A DNA stretch of 64,000 nt, from NCBI GenBank assembly GCA_030340625.1, contig JAOPHQ010002277.1:620001-684000 (forward strand), written 5' to 3'. Made by a program: the position numbers and the translations under genes. Of the stretch, positions 55,627 to 64,000 are shown in pieces; position 1 is the stretch's first letter; every line of letters begins with the position of its first letter. This DNA is from Merluccius polli (taxonomy: Eukaryota > Chordata > Actinopteri > Gadiformes > Merlucciidae). The notes beneath the pieces were generated by a model. The model was not told where the DNA came from. It ran no database searches and saw only the letters and a list, made by a program, of their open reading frames with translations.

Positions 55627-56634
55627 CTAACCCACTCCCCCCCCCCCCCCCCCCCCATGGGAACGGGAAAGGAAGTCGGCCACAGCCATCTGCGCCCCCG
55701 GCCTATGGATCACCCGGAAGTTAAATGGCTGCAGTGCCAGATACCACCGGGTGATCCGGTTGTTAACATCTTTCATACGGTGGAGCCACTGGAGGGGAGC
55801 GTGGTCCGAGCAGAGGGTGAATGGGCGCCCCAGCAGGTAATACCGCAGGGCATCGACCGCCCACCGGGATGGCCAGGCACTCCCTCTCCACGGTGCTGTA
55901 CCTGGCCTCCCTTTCGGAGAGCTTCCGGCTGATGTACAACACCGGGCGGTCGAAACCCTGCACCTGCTGGGACAGGACGGCCCCCAGCCCTCGGCCCGAC
56001 GCATCAGCCTGCACGACAAAAGGGAGAGAGAAGTTAGGTGTGTGGAGGAGGGGCTCCCCACAGAGGGCCTGCTTTACCCTCTCAAGCGACTCCTGGCACT
56101 GCTCCGTCCACTGGACCGGATCTGAGGCACCCTTTCGGGTGAGGTCGGTCAAGGGGCTGGTCAGCTCCACGAAGTCTGGAATAAACCGCCGGTAATAGCC
56201 GGCCAGCCCCAAAAACCGCCGCACCTCTTTTTTTGTCTTGAGCCTTGGGCAGGCTGCAATCGCTGCCGTCTTATCTACATGTGGACGCACCTGCCCGCCG
56301 CCCAAGTGGTACCCCAGATACCGTACCTCCCTCCGTCCAACTGCACACTTCTTTGGATTGGCCGTGAGCCCCGCCTGCCTCAGTGACTCGAGCACCGCAG
56401 CCACCTGCTGCACATGCTCCGCCCAGGTGCCACTATGGATGATCACATCATCCAGATAGGCGGCAGCATATGCAGCATGTGGACGCAGCACTCTGTCCAT
56501 GAGGCGTTGAAATGCGGCTGGGGCCCCGAACAATCCAAACGGAAGTGTGACAAATTGGTACAAACCGTACGGAGTGGAGAAGGCCGTTTTCTCCTTAGAC
56601 TCTGGAGATAAGAGAATCTGCCAGTAGCCTTTGT
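55627..56634 (-). pseudogene. Gmr1-like pol: reverse transcriptase catalytic part and RNase H
   Basis: The frame ending at 55763 keeps FVTLPFGLFGAPAAFQRLMD and the catalytic YLDD (residues 36-39 from 56563), the connection domain (FLGLAGYYRRFIPDF) and RNase H with the first catalytic Asp in QADASGRGLGAVLSQ. A frameshift after RECLAI moves to a frame (56061-55627) with FTLCSDHAPLQWL and PGAQMAVADFLSR, the RNase H end. Poly-G near the stop is encoded by a C-run at 55638-55655. Confidence 0.85.
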
Positions 56635-58533
56635 TTAAATCCAGCGTCGTAAAAAACGAGCCGTGCCCAGGCGATCCAGGAGTTCGTCCACCCGGGGCAT
56701 AGGATAGGCATCAAACCGTGAAACCTCATTCACCTTGCGATAGTCCACACAGAACCGGATAGACCCATCCTTCTTGCCCACAAGAACGATGGGGCTACAC
56801 CAGGCACTGTTGGACTCTTCTATTACCCCCATCTCCACCATAGCTTTCAATTCTGCCTGAACCACTTTTCTCTTGTGCTCAGGTAACCGATAGGGCCGTG
56901 AACGCACCGTCACACCCGGGTGAGTCTCAACCCGGTGTTGAATAAGGCTTGTGCGTCCCGGCCGGGGGGAGAATACATCCGCATAACGTTGCTGCAACCT
57001 GTCTATGTCTGCTCTCTGGGACGGTGAGAGCTGGTCCCCACAAAGGAGCGAGGCAGGATTGGTCGATTTTGGTACCTCCGGCCCCAACTCATCTCTTTCT
57101 GCAATTGCCGTCACCAGAGAAACAGGCTCCGCCTCTCTCCACGCTTTAAGGAGGTTGAGGTGATAAATTTGTGTCGCCCCTCCCCTGTCCGAACGCACAA
57201 TCTCATAGTCAACGTCACCCACTCGCCGTGTGACCACAAAGGGTCCTTGCCACTTGGCGAGTAATTTGGAGGTAGATGAAGGGAGCAATACAAGCACTTT
57301 ATCTCCCTGTGAAAATTGTCTTAGCCTAGCTCCTCTATTGTACAGCCGCTGCTGCCGTTCCTGGGCCTGTAGCAAATTCTCACGTGATAACTGTCCTAGT
57401 GTGTGGAGTTTTGCTCTCAGGTCCAGGACGTATTGCACCTCGTTCTTACTCGGGCTCGGACCCTCCTCCCAGCTTTCCTTAACCAGGTCCAAAACCCCAC
57501 GTGGTGTCCTGCCAAACAGTAGTTCAAAGGGAGAAAATCCCGTGGAGGCCTGGGGTACCTCGCGCACTGCAAACAACAGAGGGTCTAGCCACCTATCCCA
57601 ATTACGACTATCCTCGTGCACAAACTTACGGATCATGGACTTCAAAGTCTTATTCAGGCGCTCCACGAGGCCGTCCGTTTGGGGGTGGTATACACTGGTT
57701 CGAATTGACTCGATGCCCAATAATCCATATAGTTCTCCCAGTGTCCGTGACATAAATTGTGTGCCTTGATCAGTCAGGATCTCTTTCGGGATCCCGACTC
57801 GGGAGATAACTTGAAACAGTGCCTGCACCACACTCTTTGCAGAGATGGTGCGCAGCGGCACTGCCTCCGGATATCGCGTTGCGTAATCCACGAGAACTAA
57901 CACAAAGCGATATCCGCGTGCGCTCCGGTAAAATGGCCCGATGAGGTCCATCCCGATGCGCTCGAACGGCACCTCCATTAGAGGTAATGGCCGCAGCGGC
58001 GCTCTCGGGATGGCCGGCTGGTTAACCAATTGGCATTCGGGACAAGACGCGCACCAGCGGCGCACATCTGCCCAAATGCCTGGCCAATAGAATCGGGCCA
58101 TTACCCGGTTCAGTGTCTTCTCACACCCCATATGTCCAGCCATTGGGTTATAATGAGCCGCCTGGAAAACTATTTCCCGGCGGCTCTTCGGTACCACCAA
58201 CTGTGTCGTTATTTCCTCTGTCTGAGTGTCACGACTCACTCTGTATAGTCTGTCCCTACGAAATGAAAAACGTGGATACGTTAACGCTGCGTCAGGGCGC
58301 ACCATGTGATCATCAATTCGTATCACTTGGTCAAAGGCAAAGCGTAGAGTATCGTCACCAGACTGCTCAAGTGGAAAATCCTCCATGGAGTCGAACACGG
58401 GAACCTGCGGAGCCTCCTGTGAAGGCCCCGCCGGCTCCCCCTCCCCGTCTGCAGTGTTGGACGACCTCGCGTCACCGCTGAGCACTGCGCACATATCCCC
58501 TGTCCCTGTCGGCCGTGAATGCACCCCCTGCAC
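56635..58533 (-). pseudogene. Gmr1-like pol: integrase followed by reverse transcriptase start
   Basis: A 632-codon frame. Residues 127-167 form the HHCC zinc domain (H127, H134, then CASCPEC). Catalytic Asp196 (GMDLIGPF), Asp255 (LTDQGTQF) and Glu291 (HPQTDGLVER) form the DDE core. A GPF-type C-terminal module lies near residue 435. Reverse transcriptase starts at about residue 510 (FSPRPGRTSLIQHRVET, PYRLPEHKR, FCVDYRKVNE). The frame is lost at RFLRRWI, where a T homopolymer appears one base short. Confidence 0.9.
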
Positions 58534-59383
58534 ACTGTCCCACTAACCTATCAAACCCTGGCCAATCCGTATCCAAAATCAGGGGGTGCGTCACGCGGGA
58601 GATAACCGCTGCCTTTACACTATGCTTTTTTCCCTTAAACTGAATTTCCACCAGTACTACAGGGTATGTGTGAATATCCCCATGAACACACCTAATATCC
58701 ACACCTCCCGCCCCTATCAAAGCCCCGGGCCGAATCAGGTTCTGATGAACGATAGACTGCATGCAGCCTGAGTCCACCATCACCCGATGTGTACCCCCCT
58801 GAATCCTTACCGGAACGCTGTACGTCCCCCCTGGACCGGGGGAGGGTGCTGGAGGGCCGACAACCCGGAACACTTGGCCCACCTCCATGAGTGGGCACTC
58901 ACCTCGGAAGTGTCCGAGTTGTCCGCACCTCCAGCACTCCTGCCCTGCCGCCTGAGGAGCCCTCTGTGGGTCAAGAGCCACGCCCGTAGCGGCTGGACCC
59001 TGGGGAGAGAAGAAAGGAGAAGGAGGATTAATGCGAGGACGAGGGGAGGGCCGGTTATTAGCATATGTCGTGCGGGGTCTGAGGGATGGTCGAGCGGGTG
59101 TGTGATGCGGGGGACCCAACGCGGGTCCTCCGCGGGGTGCCGGCGTGGGACCTCCTGGAGAGGCCGGTCGGCTGTCATGTGCCCGGCCCCGGGAGAGGAC
59201 GGCCAGGTGGTCCTCAGCCAGGGTGATGGCCCCGGCTAGGTCCGCCGGGCGGTGACAGAGCACCCAGTCCGAGGTGGCAGCTGGGAGCCCCTCCACAAAC
59301 TGCTCCAGGACGATCTTCTCCAGCATTCTCCCCTCGCTGGCGGACCCCCCCGGTTGCAGCCACCTGGTCGCCGCGTCTTTTAG
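58472..59383 (-). pseudogene. Gmr1-like gag end (zinc knuckle) and protease
   Basis: After the internal stop the frame holds the rest of capsid (MLEKIVLEQFVEGLP), a Pro/Arg-rich region, a CCHC knuckle CWRCGQLGHFRGEC that binds RNA, and an aspartic protease with the active-site triad in VMVDSG. The fold end is near HPLILDTDW. It overlaps the pol frame by about 60 bases in a different frame, consistent with ribosomal frameshifting. Confidence 0.85.
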
Positions 59384-59872
59384 CTACTGGGCGAAGACGA
59401 ATGGCCGATCGGCGGGCCCCAGCTTGCTCCCCCGGAACTGGCGGAGATGGTCCTCCGCCGATAGTCCCAGTCGGTCGAGGACTGCCCGCTTGATCTCCCC
59501 ATACTGTCCTCGGGAGGGGGCGGGCAGACCGAGCGCCGCCGTTTGCGCGTCCCCCGAAAGCAGGGGAAGCAGCCGCACGGCCCACTCCGCCACCGGCCAG
59601 CCGCATGCCGCCGCCGTGGCCTCGAACATTTCTAAAAATGTTTGTGGATCGTCCTGTGTCGCCATTTTATGGAGCGTCAATCCGGTGAACGAGGGGGTCG
59701 GCGACACTGCCCCTGCCCGACTCACCATCGCCTCCATGAGCATTGTCAGCCTCTCTGCCTGGCTCTGGAGTGCCGCCAGCTGCTGCCGGCTGAGGACCGC
59801 CTGGTCCCGGCTCATCGCCGCCACCTCCGCCAGCATCTGGGCCAGCGTGTTGATTGGCTGCTGCGGGGCCAT
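59384..59872 (-). pseudogene. Gmr1-like gag, N-terminal part
   Basis: The frame starts with ATG 59872 and gives 162 residues with a coiled-coil-like Gln/Leu-rich N-terminus, then TFLEMFEATAAACGWP and AVRLLPLLSGDAQTAAL, typical of capsid-like Ty3/gypsy gag. It ends in a TAG. Translation continues in the same frame beyond the stop (LKDAATRWLQPGG) into the downstream gag-protease frame. The stop is therefore most likely a single nonsense change. Confidence 0.75.
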
Positions 59873-59881
59873 CCTTCTACA

Positions 59882-59899
59882 GTCCCTGTTCAGGTGCCA
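59882..59899 (-). promoter_or_regulatory. Primer binding site, tRNA-Lys type
   Basis: On the - strand TGGCACCTGAACAGGGAC begins one base after the 5' LTR. It differs at two of 18 positions from the lysine-tRNA primer site used by lentiviruses, so a tRNA-Lys primer is likely. Confidence 0.7.
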
Positions 59900-59900
59900 A

Positions 59901-60210
59901 TGTGGCGTAGTATGATGCCACTGGGGTTCTATGTAAAGGAATGACTCGCTCTGCCAATTTCACCAAGGTTTATTTATACACAATATATATCGTACACACT
60001 ATAGCGTCGCCGCGGGCCTAGCTCTGGCTCCGTCGGCAACCCGTGTGTCCAGGTCCGGTTCTCCCGGGTCCAGCACGCTACTGCATTATAAAGGGAGAGA
60101 GTGATTAGCGTCAATGGAACCCAGGTGTGCCAATCACTCTCACCTGGCGCGGCTCTCCCGAGCCCCCTCCACAGCTCCCCCTTGTGGCTGATGCACCACG
60201 CCCCCCCACA
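59901..60210 (-). repeat. 5' LTR of the Gmr1-like element
   Basis: 310 bases, nearly identical to the 3' LTR apart from the indel and a few substitutions (for example TGTGGCGTAG against TGTGGTGTAG). Confidence 0.9.
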
Positions 60211-61549
60211 AGCTAGATAGCATCAAAGTCAGTAAACTTAACACACTTGCTTTTACACTGACTGATTGGAGGAAAGACTGTTTACATTTATTTAATTTAA
60301 TTTATTTGAATGTAAATCTATTTGGGTATTGTTCTACTTGAACCATTCAATCCCCTTTAGTAATCCTTCAGGATTTCTTTTTTTTTTTTTTCTATTAAAA
60401 GGCCTCCCACGGCCCACCTGCAATACCTCGACGGCCCACAGGTTGGGAACCACTGTCTTAGATTTTGCATTCGTATTCTAAGAAAACTCACTCTTTCTTG
60501 TAGGTCTGAATTAGTCAATTGGCGACAAAAACCATGGCTGAAGAAATAGACTATACCCAAGAAAGCTTAATGTCATCTGAGCCACAGTTATGCATCATAT
60601 GCCAGGAAGACAATAAGAAAAATCTCATGACAGTTAGTAAGGATGGCCTCCAGTCAGCTGACACTATTAGACAGCTCTGGATGAAATTACACCATGACAA
60701 TTTCCGAGATGCAACCAATCGACTTACTGAGATACTTCAAGGAGACTTGCCTCAGCAATTCTTATGGCATAAGGACTGCCGAGCAAAATACACGAATAAA
60801 CGTGAAATAGAAAGGAAATTGAAGGCAGAATTGAAAATAGATACCAAACCAAGTTCATCTGCATCCACCCCAACTCCGCAAAATGTTACTCTACGGAGCA
60901 AAATACCTACAATAGATTGGAAGCAGTGTATCTTTTTCCAACAAGATCAGAAAGAAAAACTACATCTCATACAAGAAATGAAATTCAGCAGCAGAATCCT
61001 ACAAGCAGCAAAGTGTGATTCATTCTTAAGAGTGCGACTAGCTTGTGTAAATGATCTTAAAGCTGCAGAAGGAAGTTATCACATGACTTGCAAGACCAGG
61101 TTTGAACGTAGGACCAAACGCATGGAGTCACTTCCGAGCAAAGACATGCCATTAGAGTGGATCTGCGAAGAACTTGAACAATCAGCTAGGGATGTAACGA
61201 TATGACATTTTTAGTACGATACGATACGATATCAAAATTAATATCACGATACAATATTAACTTTTAGCTGTCAATTAGATGTAGCACTGCTGATTAAAAT
61301 AAGACATACAAAAAAGAATTTGCTCTGAAGAAAATATTTATTAACAACTTAACAACTTAAACATTTAACAACATTAACAACAATTATTCAAACAACTAAT
61401 TACCAAATTACCGAATTACCCCTCCCTCCCTCTCACTATCGGAGGTGGGCAACGTCACCTAAGTGCGACCTAGTAATGATTCCATACTTGTGCGCAACAT
61501 GCCGGTAGTACACAAGCTAACGTAAAGTTATGGTGAACATATTAAGGAT

Positions 61550-61850
61550 CATTGGACATATTTATATCATCTGTCACGGATGTTCGCCAACCTTACTGTG
61601 GATTTGACGATTTTGGCATGGTCTTGTGGATGTTTCTCACGGAGATGATGTGCCATGTTGGATGTGTTTGCCGCTTTGCAAGGCACTTTTCTCTTGCAGC
61701 GCTTGCAAGTCAGCATTCAATCTTCATTTTGCCGTCTTCATCCTTTGTATAGCCGAAAAATTCCCACACTGCCGACCTGGTCCGTTTTGGTGGCCTAAAT
61801 AGCAGAGATGCGTCCTCTCCTTCTGCAATTTCTTGTTTGCCTGGATTCAT
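61550..61850 (-). pseudogene. hAT transposase N-terminus with BED finger
   Basis: From ATG 61850: an acidic leader, FRPPKRTRSAVWEFFGY, then after a one-base frame change CKRCKRKVPCK and HHLREKHP. CxxC plus HxxxxH is the BED zinc finger that binds transposon ends. The catalytic domain is missing. Confidence 0.75.
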
Positions 61851-61871
61851 AATTACTGACCCGTGATGAAC

Positions 61872-62799
61872 TAGCCTAGAACTCTAGACACCCCCTAGCG
61901 GCAGCAAATTTATTTGGCAGCTAGGTAGGTCTAGCACGGCTCCGTCGGCTTTTTGGTGCTGGAAACACAATGTATGTCAGACCAATCACAGCGTGAGGGG
62001 CGGAGTTGTAGTGTGTTCTTTGAGGAAGAAGGCCGCCGACACAGGATCGCTTTTAACTGACTTTATTTGTTTAACTTTAGGTATATTATCTATGAAGCAA
62101 ATGGAGAGGAATTGTAAAATTCACGCGCGGAGCTACCCTTTAGCTGGGTATCTTAACAGATACGCTGCCTGGGGTTTTCTGTCCTTCCCCCGGATGTGTG
62201 GTTTGGTAGTACCTGGGCAGGCGTGGCCTCTATGACTGCATACTATGCTCTGATTGGCTAGTGTTTAGCACCCGCCCCCAGTGTATTATGTGTGCCACCA
62301 TCTGGTGGCCAGGTGCGGTTAATACAACTTATATATTTCTTTCTGTTCCCTTGTGGCTATGTGAGGATATTACAGCCTGTTGATACATATACTATTATTT
62401 ATTCTTAACAGAGTCGGAAGCCGGGATACCATGACAACAGAGTTGCGACGGTTCCGTGTTAGAGGTAAACATGGCTGCTGCTGCTGGCGAACGGCTGTCT
62501 TTCGAGTCGGCTTTGGCCGCGACTCTTCAAGACTTGAAGTTAACATTTTATTTGAGAAAAGAACAAAGAACGGCAGTATAGTCTTTCCTCGAAAATAAAT
62601 ATGTATTCGGAGTTTTGATTAATTACAGTCAGAGCGACGGCTCTGACTACGTCACCTTCTTCGTTGCTCTGATTGGTTGTAGCGCTATCCTATTGCGTGC
62701 AGAGGGAACTTGAAAGACAACCGTTTATCCCACCCACACTGCCAATGGAGCTGAGCCAGACCTTACATCTTTCTGATGTGGGTCTGGCTTGCCAGGCTA
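61872..62799. mobile_element. Nested transposon with 9-bp TSD and helicase-like scrap
   Basis: The ends are TAGCCT and AGGCTA. The 9 bases GTGATGAAC occur on both sides (61863-61871 and 62800-62808). The right subterminal sequence (GTGGGTCTGGCTTGCCAGG) is a pattern I associate with a common fish DNA transposon, but I cannot name the superfamily securely. The 9-bp TSD differs from the 8-bp TSDs of the hATs around it. Confidence 0.6.
62471..62640 (+). pseudogene. RecQ/WRN-like helicase N-terminal scrap
   Basis: ATG 62471 starts a frame with ERLSFESALAATLQDLKL and LRKEQRTAV, followed after a frame change by FLENKYVFGVL. These resemble the Q-motif region just before the Walker A motif of RecQ-like helicases. 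The helicase core itself is deleted. Confidence 0.5.
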
Positions 62800-63613
62800 G
62801 TGATGAACCACTTTCTGCTCCAACAGGTAAGCTAGTTTCAATCGCTTTTTTCTCTTTTTCTCTCCTCCAACAGGTAAGCTAGTTTCAATCACTATTCTTT
62901 CTCTTTTTATCTCTGCTAGCGTTTTCTCTTCTTGGCTGCTGTGTGCATAATGTTGTTGTAACGGACAGTGCAACACTGAGCTGGTTAGTGTAAACAAACA
63001 AAGGTCCACATGAGAGGGGACTGTTGATTTTCAAGTTAGGAGTCATATTTCAGTGGTGTTGTGTCAATGCTTTATTATTTTGTGTGGTGTGGGCTGCCTG
63101 GGCATACAGTGTTAAGTTGAGTGCAACGTTTTAATGACAATGTCGCTCACCAGACTCCCCACAATGACGCATTTACCATGCAATCTCGCAGCTATACCGC
63201 GACACGGTATTACATGAAAAAATGTACAGTTGACATTCGTGGCCTTTTCATATCGCGATATACCGTTTTACGGTATATCGTTACATCCCTACAATCAGCA
63301 AATCAGGCGGATATTCTGGATCTTCCTCCAGTGGATGAAATGGGATGGATGCACAAGGAAGGTCAATTATTGCCACGGCTAATGTCTCTGCCACCTATGC
63401 CTAAAGCCTGCAGGGAGTTCACTTCATGTGGGTGTACCAAGGGATGCCTCAGCCAACACTGCAGCTGCAGGTATGTGTATAGGGAATTAGCTGATGCTGA
63501 TCATTGTGTACAAGAATGTACAAATATGATAGACTGGTAGAGTATTCCAATGTACCTGTACTTGTACTGGTTGTAAACTTTCTATTCTATTCTATTTAAT
63601 CTATTCTATTCAG

Positions 63614-63660
63614 AAAGAGTTGCATGGAATGTATAGAAGCATGCAACTGCAGGATACTTA
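63614..63660 (+). pseudogene. CXC gene, second visible exon
   Basis: The exon follows an acceptor (CTATTCTATTCAG ending 63613). Joined in phase with the exon ending at 63470, it reads RKSCMECIEACNCR, which adds the next cysteines of the CXC motif at the expected spacing. The frame then runs into the tandem repeat after 63660. Confidence 0.6.
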
Positions 63661-64000
63661 ACACGGGGTCCGCCCTTTATTACGACAGCCCGTTATTACG
63701 ACAACCCTCCATTACGACATCCCGTCATTACGACATGCCTCTATTTAGACATGCCCCTAATCCGATCTTTTTTGGTACCGCTATTACGACAATTTGGTAC
63801 CGCTATTACGACAATTAGGCCTACTACAATTTGGTACCGCTATTACGACAATTAGGCCTACTTTTCATAGAAAGTGCAATAGAATAATATTAATAGTTAT
63901 TAATATAGAATAAATGTAGGCCTACCTCTATCATCCCGCCCGCATCCGATCTTTTTTGGTACCGCTATTACGACAATTAGGCCTACTTTTCATAGAAAGT
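63661..64000. repeat. TTACGACA-rich tandem repeat, continues past the window
   Basis: Short units with CTATTACGACAATT, interspersed with TAGGCCTAC, form a larger repeat of about 186 bp (CCGATCTTTTTTGGTACCGC at 63762 and 63948). The array is cut by the window end. Confidence 0.85.

Larger units (their letters stand above)
55292..60210 (-). mobile_element. Gmr1-like Ty3/gypsy LTR retrotransposon
   Basis: A complete element on the - strand: two LTRs, a primer binding site, gag, protease, integrase, reverse transcriptase and RNase H. The flanking 6 bases AGCTAG (55286-55291 and 60211-60216) are a direct repeat consistent with a TSD. Integrase lies upstream of reverse transcriptase, the order that defines Gmr1-type elements among Ty3/gypsy. 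One nonsense codon and frameshifts in pol disable it, yet the LTRs are very similar, so insertion is fairly recent. Confidence 0.9.
55152..60452. mobile_element. hAT-type MITE that hosts the Gmr1-like element
   Basis: The left end CAAAGGTTCCCAACCTTTT and the right end GGTTGGGAACCACTG are inverted, and GCCCA-rich subterminal sequence occurs on both sides. Without the retrotransposon the MITE would be about 380 bp. Clear TSDs are not seen. Confidence 0.6.
61187..63291. mobile_element. hAT element in the CXC gene
   Basis: The ends are TAGGGATGTAACGATAT and ATATCGTTACATCCCTA with an exact 8-bp TSD CAATCAGC (61179-61186 and 63292-63299). The 2105-bp copy has a BED finger scrap on the - strand and another transposon inside. 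Confidence 0.95.
60534..63470 (+). pseudogene. Unrecognised CXC-motif gene, first visible exon, split by a hAT
   Basis: ATG 60534 has a good context (ACCATGG). The frame encodes about 217 residues with CIICQEDNKKN, HKDCRAKYTNK and YHMTCKTRFERR, suggesting Cys/His-rich metal binding at the N-terminus. A hAT inserts after residue 217. Beyond it (from 63300) the same frame continues LDLPPVDEMGW and ends in the Cys-rich CREFTSCGCTKGCLSQHCSC, at a donor (CTGCAG|GTATGT, 63470). Such proteins seem to be multi-copy in fish and may be transposon-derived; I do not know their function. Without the hAT and one TSD copy, this exon has no stop. Confidence 0.6.

Noticed and set aside
55657..59915. + strand frames of 60-213 codons across the Gmr1-like element
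   Set aside because: All are antisense to the clear gag and pol frames on the - strand.

Overview
The window looks like teleost fish DNA, probably from a spiny-rayed fish. It holds no complete ordinary host gene. Nearly everything recognisable is a mobile element, and many are nested in one another. The teleost call rests on the element mix: L2, Rex1/Babar-like and L1 LINEs, a Gmr1-like Ty3/gypsy retrotransposon, several hAT families, a PIF/Harbinger element and three endogenous retroviruses (ERVs). Spliceosomal introns are present. All names come from motif reading of translated sequence, without database searches.

Layout. 1-3.1 kb is AT-rich intergenic DNA with MITE (non-autonomous DNA transposon) ends. 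3.1-7.55 kb is a nearly full-length but broken L2 LINE. 7.6-14.1 kb is ERV-A (+ strand, pol and env remnants), cut by a hAT element that itself holds a MITE, and by a 5'-truncated Rex1-like LINE. 14.1-20.5 kb is ERV-B (- strand), with a nearly intact env and an integrase separated by a hAT-type MITE. 21-23.9 kb holds two hAT elements with exact 8-bp target-site duplications (TSDs). 25.4-28.45 kb is an L1 3' end with a 12-bp TSD, carrying a hAT element with a DUF4371/ZMYM-like transposase scrap. 29.1 kb has an orphan SET-domain exon. 30.3-34.3 kb is an L2 fragment split by a Harbinger element, which is split by a further hAT.

34.9-47.8 kb is the most unusual region. A ten-exon gene (nine coding exons, 39086-42686) encodes a predicted 837-residue tyrosine recombinase with two N-terminal C2H2 fingers. 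All splice junctions keep frame. The gene is enclosed by large tandem arrays with unit lengths of about 88, 1104, 160, 102 and 49 bp. The outermost 88-bp arrays are inverted relative to each other and nearly identical. Three array families share one core motif. I interpret the 12.9-kb block as a candidate Crypton-like tyrosine-recombinase mobile element; its exact ends are not proven.

47.9-53.7 kb is ERV-C (+ strand): gag, integrase and env, with protease, reverse transcriptase and RNase H deleted. Its Env resembles that of ERV-B. 55.3-60.2 kb is a complete LTR-flanked Gmr1-like element on the - strand, in which integrase precedes reverse transcriptase. 60.5-63.66 kb is an unrecognised gene with a cysteine-rich CXC-like motif, split by a hAT insertion with an exact TSD that carries another nested transposon. 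The window ends in a TTACGACA-rich tandem repeat.

The elements do not form a pathway. What can be read is an order of events, because TSDs and restored frames show which element entered which.
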